A stretch of 64,000 nt of DNA from Kwoniella bestiolae CBS 10118. Taxonomy: Eukaryota > Basidiomycota > Tremellomycetes > Tremellales > Cryptococcaceae. A program made the translations under genes and the position numbers. Location of the stretch: the NCBI RefSeq assembly GCF_000512585.2, contig NC_089247.1, positions 744,001-808,000 of the forward strand. The letters run 5' to 3'. Below, in pieces: positions 55,881 to 64,000 of the stretch; position 1 is the first letter of the stretch; every line of letters begins with the position of its first letter. Below the pieces are notes generated by a model. It saw only the letters and a list, made by a program, of their open reading frames with translations. It was not told the origin of the DNA and ran no database searches.

Positions 55881-58396
55881 ATGAGTGCCGTCGTAGATTC
55901 AATCTCGGAAGCTGTGCTTCCCCCTCCTTCAACCCCTTCAGCCGAAAACAAGGGTAAAGGAAAAGCTGACATCAGCTCTCCTGCGGGTGGCAAAAACGAC
56001 TCAACTTCACCTGCAGCTACCCTCGTCGATACTACCTCTTCATCTATCCTTACCCGAGTCGATACTCCACATCCTGATAGATCCAACTCAGGTAATAATG
56101 GAAGAGTATCAATCTCAGCTGCCAGTCCTATCATCGCTACCTTCACTCCTGAACGATCTCGTCAACTATACCACTACGAAGAGCAAGAACCTCACGAACT
56201 CTCCGATTCGGACGACTCGATGGATGGAAACCAACCTCTTCTCTGCCCCTATCAGCCTATCAATCCTGATAATACCTTCGAAAGTAATGCCACTTCCGGA
56301 TCGGACGTCAATATGACCACTCTCTCCAGCTCAGCTGCTGATGTCTCCTTCGGCCCTCAAGAGGTTCCCTTCCCACTTCGTCAAAGAGGTATCCAAGTCG
56401 GTGCTCATAGTACACCTAGTCGACCTTCAGCTCAGGCTTATACCTCTAAGCCACGAGACTCGACTGCCCCTCCAGTGGTCATTAGACCAGTAACGACTGA
56501 AAAGGTCCAATCTACAACAAGAACTACCACAACAGCCACATCTGTCGTCTCAAGTGGGGATGATTACGATCCCAAGCTTCTTTCTTCCTGGAGGCAAGAG
56601 CAAATCAAAACTACTCGTACCGCAAAGCTCATGGCTGGTACTACTCCGAGACCTATTCCTACCCTTCACGGTCCTCTATCACTTCCTTACGCTAGAAACC
56701 CAAGGTAGGTGAACTTCCCGCTGTTCTCACTCTTCCAACAGCATCCACTGCTCGTTACCCCTTCAGCTTGCACGGGGAAACCCCAGACGCTGACGGTGGT
56801 TTCTCCATTTCAGCGGTGTCGATGCTACCGTTGCTGATGAGTCAGCTTACCTCTCTCACGTTTTCGGTCTTCGAGCTGCGGGAGGTATGACTGTCAACAA
56901 TCTTGGTGGCAAGACCGCCAGACACGTGTCATCAGGTACCAACAGCAGCGGTACCACCACCAGTCGATCCGCCTCTGGATCAAGCGGGATGGGAAACACC
57001 ACTGGAAGCAGTCAAGAGAGAAGTATCCTCACCGAAGGAAGCAGCTACACCACTGCTGGAGGTACTCATTACTCAAGACCTGTGGTCATCCGAGATCCTT
57101 ATCAGAACATCGGGATCAAGATCAAAGGTGTACCTCCCAAAGAAGGATCGGCAGCACTTGCCAAGAAAGACGTCGTGGTAAGTCTGCTTCACATTCCCTC
57201 GGAGACTGAGGAGTTTGCTGATGTTGCTTTGATCTAGATGGAAGAATATGAGGATAAAGAGAATCTCGACCCTTCTATCTCTGGTCGGCTCAGACGAAGA
57301 GCATCCGAAACCTCCCTTCTCGAACCTAGAATGGGTGAGGCGGTGATCGGTCCTTCTCGATCGCAGGTCAACCTGAGGGATATGACCAATCTTTCCCCTA
57401 TCCCTGGTTCACCGGCCGACAATGCTTTCAGAGATCCCTTCCGAGTACTTTACGAGAGAGCTCTTACCACCGATGGTGCTGGTCCATCAACGAACCGTGA
57501 TACCGCTCATTCTGGTACTGTCAAGCTTCCAACTCTGGTACCAATCTATTTCAATCCCACTTCTATGACCTACGAGGTCGCCGTCCCGCATCGAAGCTCT
57601 TACGAAGACTTGCATATCAACACTCCACGAGGACTCGTCACTCCCCAAACTCTCAAGACAGCTCATCAAGCAAGCAAAGCCGATAGTAGCGATAATTGGA
57701 GGAAGAAAGGGGGAGATACTGAAGAGTCTCAAGCAAACAGGAACGACTTGGCGGTTCCTACCAACTCGCCTGCTGTCTCTCAAGAAGCCAACTTAGGAAC
57801 AAAAAGCCCAACGGCTGAAGGAAGTGTCATGAAAATCTATTCTCTGTTTGAGAAATTTCACACCTCCGATGAGCAGGTAAGTGATGTCACGTTATCTCTA
57901 GTCAGCAGTATGTCAGCTGACTATGATTCATAGAGCGAACCACCCAAAGCATCCGTTCCCAGTGTAGCTTCCAAGTCGTCAGTCAAAGGTGATTCCGGTA
58001 AACAACCTGGTCTGAAGGTAAGTCTACCCTAGGTGAAGCAGTATGATGACCTGACAGTACCTCCTCCAGTCTTCCAAGAGCAATCCGGCCTCTCCCAAAG
58101 GTACTTCAGTCAACGTCCTCGGCGAAAATACCAAGAAGTTGAATGCCGACGCCGCGCCATATTCACCTACCAAATCCGAAAAGAACAGCAACTCGACCAA
58201 GAAAAGACCGTCGTCACCTATCACCACCAAGGGGATGCCAACTCCATCCAAGGCGAACTCATCCTCTGCTAAAGGTACACCGGGAGCCGGTAAACTGTTG
58301 AAGAAGGCTGGTAGTAGTGAAGGAGAGGAGACTGCTAGTCCAACTACTTCTGTTCCATCCAAGGGGAAGGGAAAAGCTAAAGCTGGGAAGAAGTAG
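55881..58396 (+). CDS. Uncharacterised, largely disordered Ser/Thr/Pro-rich protein
   Basis: I do not recognise the family. The start at 55881 (MSAVVDSISEAVLPPPSTPS) was chosen; an in-frame ATG at 55773 adds a segment that looks like leader. The N-terminal part is Ser/Thr/Pro-rich and contains an acidic segment, ELSDSDDSMDG. A more ordered middle has YDPKLLSSWRQEQIKTTRTA, then KLMAGTTPRPIPTLHGPLSL, GTHYSRPVVIRDPYQNIGIK and LPTLVPIYFNPTSMTYEVAV. The C-terminus is Lys/Ser/Pro-rich and basic (KSEKNSNSTKKRPSSP, KGKGKAKAGKK) and could bind nucleic acid or act in the nucleus; this is inference. Introns near 56705-56813, 57180-57237, 57875-57933 and 58018-58066 are needed. It ends at TAG 58394. No enzymatic motif is seen. 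Confidence 0.72.
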
Positions 58397-58790
58397 TATA
58401 TACTTCATTCCTGTCTTCATCCTTCAGGAGTCTTTCCTTCTCCTTTCCCACCAACTTCTTCACACTCATACTTCTTCCGCATAACTCGTCCTTTCGTTCT
58501 TTCCTTCCATCATTTAACATAGCATAAACATCAAACATCACAAAAAAAAAGAATTATCAGTTGTATTTTTAGTTTCGGTCTCGGGGTTTGGTCATTCTTT
58601 ACAATCATTTGTACCTGTTGCGGAATATCGCAGATAAAGCATAGTTTCACCTAATGCATTTTGTCATATGTCAACAACGTACATAGGATGTCTCCTCTAA
58701 GCATAACTCCCTATATGTGGTGTACAATCTAAATAAGGAGGAATATAATGAGGCTTGAATAAGATGGGTATCCTATCGACGTTCTATTTT
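58397..58790. other. 3' flank of the disordered-protein gene
   Basis: AT-rich sequence with an A-run near 58540 that suits polyadenylation. No gene was seen. Confidence 0.35.
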
Positions 58791-58849
58791 GGCTTACTTT
58801 TTGACCCCCTTGATCGTGAGGAGCGATACGAGGGGGCTTCGAAAGAGCC
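58791..58849 (+). ncRNA. Structured element, copy 1 (candidate ncRNA or 3'UTR hairpin)
   Basis: A 59-nt segment whose arms are GGCTTACTTTTTGACCCCC at the left and GGGGGCTTCGAAAGAGCC at the right. Arms pair as GGC/GCC and CTTT/AAAG, an internal loop (TTGA / CTTCG), then CCCCC/GGGGG. The 22-nt centre forms its own hairpin: ATCGT with GCGAT, with an extra G-C and T-A pair outside it. The second copy, exactly 480 nt downstream, has the same arms but a different centre. The strand and transcript are unknown. It may lie in the 3' region of the disordered-protein gene or, reversed, downstream of the uS11m gene. Confidence 0.6.
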
Positions 58850-59270
58850 TGCGGGGTGAGGGTGGGAGATGGGGGAAAAGAGAAAGGAAGAGAAAGGATG
58901 ACTGGTTTGATTGAAATAAGATGTAGGTCGAATCATTCTGTATGGTATTGGAATAAGCCGGACACGGTGGAAGGAAGCAATTCGATGCATTCTGCGACTA
59001 TAGGTGAATGGGAAATCGAACATCAGCATTTGTAGAAAGTAAAAAAATCGATGAGGTAGATCAACTCACATACATGTATATCAAAATGACAGCTCAAAAG
59101 CTATAAGCTATATAGCCTCGTCCTACCATTTACTTTAGTACGCCTATATGAACGATAAGGTAAGAAAGATGTCTCCTCATATTATATCCTCCAGCTTATG
59201 AGCTCAAGAAAACTTTCGGTGGAAATCAAGGTTTAGATACGATTTTGTTTATTTGTATACGTATTTTTTG
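58850..59270. other. Spacer between the two structured elements
   Basis: AT-rich sequence. I saw no gene, and it does not share sequence with the flanks of the two elements beyond TATTTT-type runs just before each. Confidence 0.35.
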
Positions 59271-59329
59271 GGCTTACTTTTTGACCCCCTGTATCTGTGG
59301 GAGGCAGATAAGGGGGCTTCGAAAGAGCC
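59271..59329 (+). ncRNA. Structured element, copy 2 (candidate ncRNA or 3'UTR hairpin)
   Basis: Same 59-nt layout as copy 1, with identical 19-nt left and 18-nt right arms. Its 22-nt centre pairs TATCTG with CAGATA around a TGGGAGG loop. Only about half of the centre positions match copy 1, yet both centres form stems of similar size. Pair changes are therefore compensated, which supports selection for structure. Function is unknown. Confidence 0.6.
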
Positions 59330-59565
59330 GTGTGTGAGTGGAGGGATGTCAAACAGATTAGTAAATGTTGGTGCATACATCAGACCGTTAGACGATGTGA
59401 GAGAAGTGAGGGTGATTTGACGTTATATGCATTACTTGATACTATCGTTTGCCTATGATACGAACTAAAGCATCATCAGCCAAACTTTTCCATTTCATTT
59501 CGAGACACCCATGCACAATCCGAGTAAAAGTAATACTAACAAACAAACACTCACCTACAAACACC
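59330..59565. other. 3' flank of the uS11m gene
   Basis: Spacer on the 3' side of the minus-strand ribosomal protein gene. No feature was seen. Confidence 0.35.
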
Positions 59566-60369
59566 CTATAATCGTCTAGGTTTCCTCGCCCTCGTACCCC
59601 CAATCTTAACTTTCGTCCTATCCTCCACCCTCGTAATCAGTCCTCTGATCTCCTGCCCCTCCGGCCCACTCAACGCAGAAGCGATCGCCTCTCGACCCAT
59701 CCCGAAGAGCCCATTGAACGATACTCGAAGGTTCAATCGACTTTTCCCACCGGGCGGAGAGGTGGTCTGATGATACTCCAATATCTTCTCAAACATCTTA
59801 ATAGAAGCTTGCGTCGCAGCCTCATAGCTCGATCTCTGACTATTCTTGAACTGCTTGTCACTGCCTCCAGAAATATTGGTGAATACCGGTCCTAGGCCGT
59901 CGGTAAATGAGAGAATAATGTTATTTCTTGTAGATCGAACATGAAGAGTATGGGTGGGGACGGAGAGTTTGTCTTTATCGTTTGATTTGTCTGTTTCGGA
60001 TACCCACCTCATACCGCTTTTGGCATTTTTGCCTGTAGCTCGAGCAGAGGGGGTGGGTATTTGGGGGGTATGGAGTTTGGGAGTTTCAGATGGTGTAGGG
60101 ATAGTTTTGGGAGACGGTTGAGGGGTGGGGATGGGTTCTGGGTTCTGGTTGGACGTAGAAGGAGATTCGTGCGATTCTGTAACTGGTTCTGAGGTTACGT
60201 CTGGCTCTAGTAATGTAGTAGTGGTGTTGGTGGGAGGAGGGAGTTGACGAGGTCGGGTGAAATCCAGGCCGTGTCGAGAGGACGAAGCGAACGATGCTGA
60301 TGGGATGACAATTGGTCGGGAGAGTCGCGATGCGGTGGTGAGGATAGTGGAGCGTATGATTGAGGCCAT
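59566..60369 (-). CDS. MRPS18: Mitochondrial small-subunit ribosomal protein uS11m
   Basis: The mitochondrial S11-type protein of the small ribosomal subunit (yeast MRPS18). It has no intron. The start at 60369 gives MASIIRSTILTTASRLSRPI, a typical mitochondrial presequence; an in-frame ATG at 60480 adds 37 codons that look like leader. A Pro/Thr/Glu-rich linker follows. The S11 domain has HTLHVRSTRNNIILSFTDGL, GPVFTNISGG and the Tyr-Glu-Ala-Ala helix SSYEAATQASIKMFEKILEY. The C-terminal part is LITRVEDRTKVKIGGTRARK, then PRRL, the rRNA-binding end. The linker is longer than in bacterial S11, as is common in fungi. The assignment is firm because of the domain order and end. Confidence 0.88.
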   Translation of the reverse strand: MASIIRSTILTTASRLSRPIVIPSASFASSSRHGLDFTRPRQLPPPTNTTTTLLEPDVTSEPVTESHESPSTSNQNPEPIPTPQPSPKTIPTPSETPKLHTPQIPTPSARATGKNAKSGMRWVSETDKSNDKDKLSVPTHTLHVRSTRNNIILSFTDGLGPVFTNISGGSDKQFKNSQRSSYEAATQASIKMFEKILEYHQTTSPPGGKSRLNLRVSFNGLFGMGREAIASALSGPEGQEIRGLITRVEDRTKVKIGGTRARKPRRL

Positions 60370-60854
60370 GTTGAAGGATGCGGGGAAGGTCTGCCTTGGG
60401 TGATATGAGGGATACTTGAGTTGTCGAGTAAGAGATGGAAAGCGAGATGTTGAGATATGTGAAGATGAAGTTGAAGCCAAAGAAAGTCAAGGTAGAGAGA
60501 GGTCAAGGGACGGACTTTTTTCGAGCGGATCGGAAACACGTGATTTAGTGGATTGTGGCACTTTCAATGCTTATCTGGACTTCATCGAAAATGACAATGC
60601 CTTCCTCCTATATGGCATGCATGTTCGCTTCTTTCGCTATGAACGTACAGTACGACAGGGCAATCCCAATGTCTACAGCAACTCTCTATGGTACCACACA
60701 GGATGAAGGCTGCATTATCTGTTCCCATCATACCCCAAAGACATCATGCAATTCATTGTAAACTACCATCCTTCCCATTCTCCTCAGCAAGGTGAGTCCG
60801 CGTTTGTCATGGCCATAGTTTAAAAATTGACTTTTGCAGCACAGACAGACATAG
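60370..60854. promoter_or_regulatory. Promoter region of uS11m and spacer
   Basis: Leader and promoter of the minus-strand uS11m gene on the left, then spacer. Only short open frames are present; none looks protein-like. Confidence 0.35.
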
Positions 60855-61208
60855 ATGATACATTGCACTCACAAATCCAGTGGAGAGCCCATGGACGGTG
60901 AGATGACTAATACAAGAGCTTCCACGAACATGTCAGAGCATGAGAATGGCTGGGCGCCGCAGCTCAACGCACAGCCTAGCTCGCATGGCAGGTTCGACCA
61001 TATAGTCCATCAACAGCCTATCTTCACAAGTCCCTCCGATATGGAATATAAACAGAGGAGAATTCAGGCTCGGTCAATCTCTGCTCCGGGCCAAATCACA
61101 GACAGCTCCCAGACTGTTAGAGCTGTAGAAGAGGGGTCATTCGAGGAGGATGAGCTGGGCTTTTACGAGAAAGTTGGGTGTCCAATATTGCAAGCATTGT
61201 GTGAGTGA
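60855..61208 (+). CDS. Possible small or N-terminal exon of an uncharacterised gene
   Basis: An open frame of 117 residues with Ser/Gln/Glu-rich composition (HIVHQQPIFTSPSDMEYKQR, then EEGSFEEDELGFYEKVGCPI). It ends near a good splice donor (gtgagtgatg at about 61201), so it may be the first exon of a longer gene. I found no clear following exon in 61250-62280. A short leader or a decayed gene are alternatives. No known family was recognised. Confidence 0.3.
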   Translation: MIHCTHKSSGEPMDGEMTNTRASTNMSEHENGWAPQLNAQPSSHGRFDHIVHQQPIFTSPSDMEYKQRRIQARSISAPGQITDSSQTVRAVEEGSFEEDELGFYEKVGCPILQALCE

Positions 61209-62286
61209 TGACCTTTTGTAGAGCCTCTCATCGTTGTAACCTGGATTGTATAGTGGTGAGAGGAAAAAATGCACCTTCTAGCAATGGATGATCCAAATTC
61301 AAAAATGGGTTACCCGCCCAGCACACCTGCATGACTCATCATTGCCTGTTGGCTTCTACATCCTGACCATCAGTCAAGCGTCATGCTTAGCCTACAAAGA
61401 CAAGTAGACTCAAATGTACAGCGAGAAAACGCGAAAGAAGACCTTGCCATCGTACCACAAAGGGGACCCCGAGTGTCCTGATGAGATCGGGATGTGTCTT
61501 TACGTGGTACGATAGTATGAGGCCGTGTACATAAATTGCCTACTACGACGTGGTTCATTGCCTAGGCTCGTATCACATCAATCGCTATTCTGACGATATA
61601 TCATACGACACTGTCTCCATTCATCCATCGAAGGTTGGAGGGCCTTCCCTCAAAAAGGCTTCAAGAAGGACCCCTTCAACAGATCCTCGTAAGGTGGCTC
61701 CACTGAGACCTTAAATCATCACTTGAAGAAACCATCTTATCATGGTGTTTGAGCCGGAATGATCTTTACACCAGGTTATGGCTAAGTTTTTGTTGCGTTA
61801 GAGTTCCAAATCGAACTTATATATTGTATTGTATGCAATCCTCCCTCAGCTGTACCTCGAGTCATGAACCGGATGGAATACCTTTCGCCACTCGCAATGC
61901 AGGAGACACGATGATGACGCAGAAATATAATGTCTTTGCAGTTCCATGGGCAAATCTTCTCGGAACCTCATTCGTTGTCTTCTTCTCCGATGTGGACGGA
62001 CCAACTTTGGTCTTCGCGAGCATTGCGCTACTGCACTGAATGTGCGAAAAGTTTCAAAATTGCGTGGTCTCTCAGCGAGAAGGAAGTCATTAAGGGGAAG
62101 CTTTTTACTTCCAATTTCCTCACATCACGTCCTCCGTGTCCGCAACAAAAAGGCTACCACTGCGAATGGCAAGGGGATCGATTGATGAATATTATTATAA
62201 AGCACCACAACCTATCATCTGTGAGATCTCTCTCATCAGTGCTCAGACGGATCCCTCAGGTATTTGATTTACCGTCCGAATCAATC
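61209..62286. other. Gene-poor stretch
   Basis: Only small open frames occur. The frame 61930-62286 is open into the next gene but its composition is not protein-like, so it is taken as leader. No RNA gene or repeat was seen. Confidence 0.35.
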
Positions 62287-62961
62287 ATGTCTTCATCGCC
62301 AACTACGGACACGCCCGCGGCGCGCTTGCCTGACGATGACCAGAAACACTTCGCCGCCTCCCCAGGTGCGCCAAGGTACCAAAACAGTTCACACGGTACA
62401 CTCCCTCCAGAAAGGTTATCCAATCTTGTCAAAGATGTATATTCAATCTATCAGATCCCACCCACTTCAGAGGAATGGCCTAGGCGAATGAGATCTTTCT
62501 CAGAGTCATTAACATCGTATGACCTATACAACGATATCGCACGACAGCTCACCAACGATGTCTTACGAACTGTCCTTACCACCGAGCCACTTGCGCCTTT
62601 CCTCAGCGAAGACGAGAGCATGATGAAGGTTATCGATGATGTCGAGCGAAGTTTCAAGAGCCACAGAAGTTGGGATGCCGAGGTGGCGAGAACATTTGAT
62701 GAGCTCAGGAGTAATCTCATGAGAGAAGTTATATCTGGCAAAGACAAGAGATCAGGAATTGAACATGAATTTGAAAGCGTTCAATCTGAAGACGGTGTCG
62801 ATCCAAATATGGATTTCATCCAGAGATTGTCTGATTTATTCGATGATCACGAGGCTTCCACTCCCGGTTCGGTATCTGATCTTGGTTCGAGGAGCGGTTT
62901 AGTGGCTGTCTCGGCGATTGGGCTGGCCATAGCTGCTTACTCGATTTCCCACCGGGACTGA
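62287..62961 (+). CDS. Uncharacterised tail-anchored protein
   Basis: A single-exon frame of 224 residues from MSSSPTTDTPAARLPDDDQK. No family was recognised. The middle is helical (LPPERLSNLVKDVYSIYQIP, then DVLRTVLTTEPLAPFLSEDE and RTFDELRSNLMREVISGKDK). The C-terminus is a hydrophobic helix, SGLVAVSAIGLAIAAYSISH, followed by RD, so it would be a tail-anchored protein with its bulk in the cytosol, perhaps on ER, mitochondria or peroxisomes. The start codon was chosen because the upstream open frame is not protein-like. It is followed by a spacer and then another gene on the same strand whose first residues (MSSSSTQ) are also Ser-rich. Confidence 0.55.
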   Translation: MSSSPTTDTPAARLPDDDQKHFAASPGAPRYQNSSHGTLPPERLSNLVKDVYSIYQIPPTSEEWPRRMRSFSESLTSYDLYNDIARQLTNDVLRTVLTTEPLAPFLSEDESMMKVIDDVERSFKSHRSWDAEVARTFDELRSNLMREVISGKDKRSGIEHEFESVQSEDGVDPNMDFIQRLSDLFDDHEASTPGSVSDLGSRSGLVAVSAIGLAIAAYSISHRD

Positions 62962-63641
62962 ACCCTGATGTTCTTTCATCTACCCAAGCTAGCCCATGGC
63001 ACGGGGAAGGATGCGTCTTGATAGTTTTCAAAGAGGGTGACTATACGTAGAGACAATACTTTTTTGTTTTTTAGTTTTTGCACGTGAGGACGATGCAAAT
63101 ACGATCCTTCTGAATTACAACACCCCCAACTTACCGCATGTGGTCAGGCGATTATACATAGCTGCAAGGCCGCAACTCAGTTTCTCAAAGCGAAAAGCGG
63201 GGCAGTCATTCACTTCATGTTTGCTTTCTTCCCTTTTCACACTACAAGGCCTAGTCGAGAGGCCATTCGCGCCTTGTGAGGCCGGCCTGAAACGGTGCAG
63301 CTCTGATTCGCTGGGGGAACACAGCAATATCACGTTTCTACCCCTTGGTGATCATCTCCTTTGTCCGTTCGAACCATAGCTTGGCTCAACAGCTCTGTAC
63401 CCTGCTTCTTCATTTCAGGGATAAGAAGTACAGAAGAATGTACTAAAGCGGTGAGCTGTTAGAAGACAATCCGGCGCATCCTTCGCTCAACGTCAGGTTG
63501 TGGAGCGATGGAAGCGAGATAAGGCAGTCCGTGTTAGTAGTTCATAAACACCATATACACTCTGATATAACGGCATTAACCTGTCCCAGCTAGATGTTAT
63601 ACTAATTGTCTAAACTTTGCTTCGTCCCCATTGAAGCCAAT
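62962..63641. other. Spacer before the right-edge gene
   Basis: T-rich run near 63058-63080 (3' end of the preceding gene). The rest has only short frames that do not look like protein. Confidence 0.35.
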
Positions 63642-64000
63642 ATGAGTTCCTCCTCTACCCAGAACAAAAGTCTTGTTCCTACCAACGCGGCCGAACGACA
63701 ACCGGTGTTTCTGCATCTCGATACGCTACCTCCGACCCCCGGCTCCTCGAATGATACCAGTGCCGATTGGGCCGACGGGACTTTAGCACGAATGAAACAA
63801 GCCGCCACTTCCACCGACGTTGATCCGTCAAGCAAGGGGTTCAAGCTGGAAACGCACCATGGGTACTCCGTGTTGACGTGCAAAAAATGCGACCAAACGC
63901 ACGTGTTCTTTAATAATGAGCTCAACACCGAGGATGTCAAATCATTAGATGGGATGATCAACGGGAGACCATCTGAAAATTCCGGTGAAGGCGAAACCCT
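63642..64000 (+). CDS. Uncharacterised protein, 3' end outside window
   Basis: The frame starts at 63642 (MSSSSTQNKSLVPTNAAERQ) and is open to the edge, 119 complete codons. It contains a single Cys pair, LTCKKCDQTHVFFNN, which could be half of a zinc site or a chance pair. It has no signal peptide. I do not recognise the family. The composition is ordinary for coding sequence here, and the opposite-strand frame over the same bases is a shadow. Confidence 0.5.
   Translation, partial: MSSSSTQNKSLVPTNAAERQPVFLHLDTLPPTPGSSNDTSADWADGTLARMKQAATSTDVDPSSKGFKLETHHGYSVLTCKKCDQTHVFFNNELNTEDVKSLDGMINGRPSENSGEGET

Noticed and set aside
63602..63961. Minus-strand open frame of 119 codons at the right edge
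   Set aside because: The plus-strand frame over the same bases has a proper start, ordinary composition and runs off the edge; the minus frame is its shadow.
1..64000. CRISPR arrays, insertion sequences or bacterial operons
   Set aside because: None seen. The intron-rich fungal gene structure makes them unlikely.

Overview
The window is nuclear DNA from a basidiomycete yeast, most likely of the Tremellales (Cryptococcus/Kwoniella type). Almost every gene is cut by many short introns (about 50-80 nt) with GTRAGT-like donors, CTRAY branch sites and NAG acceptors. Genes lie on both strands without operons, and the recognisable proteins are fungal. The species call is inference. Coding coordinates below give outer limits; introns were read by eye.

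Layout. 1-5 kb: the 3' part of a JAC1/HscB co-chaperone, a G-patch protein with a split G-patch, and an FCY-type purine-cytosine permease. 5.6-10.2 kb: a SYG1/XPR1 SPX-EXS phosphate exporter. 11-15.7 kb: a large uncharacterised protein with an N-terminus suited to myristoylation and palmitoylation. 15.7-18.2 kb: a gene-poor stretch with a decayed gene remnant and a cluster of TACTRAC octamers. 18.2-26.2 kb: bifunctional PFK-2/FBPase-2, Ku70 and glyoxalase I. 26.8-39.3 kb: two paralogous short-chain dehydrogenases flank a copper amine oxidase, a uracil/allantoin-type permease and a DCG1-like racemase. The spacer between permease and racemase has four GATAAG sites, which suggests nitrogen-source control. 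39.9-47.9 kb: a PhyH dioxygenase, a multipass membrane protein and SDA1. 48-58.4 kb: a TEY-type MAP kinase, a Pmp3/Sna-type proteolipid and a disordered protein. 58.4-60.4 kb: a spacer with two copies of a structured element, then the mitochondrial ribosomal protein uS11m. 60.4-64 kb: sparse, with a tail-anchored protein and a gene running off the right edge.

Most of the window is ordinary housekeeping sequence: phosphate export, glycolytic control, end joining, ribosome biogenesis and mitochondrial translation. The strongest unexplained signal is the pair of 59-nt elements at 58791 and 59271. Their outer arms are identical, while their 22-nt centres differ in sequence yet both form a hairpin, as expected of a structured RNA. 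Other points of interest are the TACTRAC cluster, the lipidation-type Cys-rich N-terminus, the nitrogen-related neighbourhood, and unexplained coding-like sequence behind the MAP kinase.
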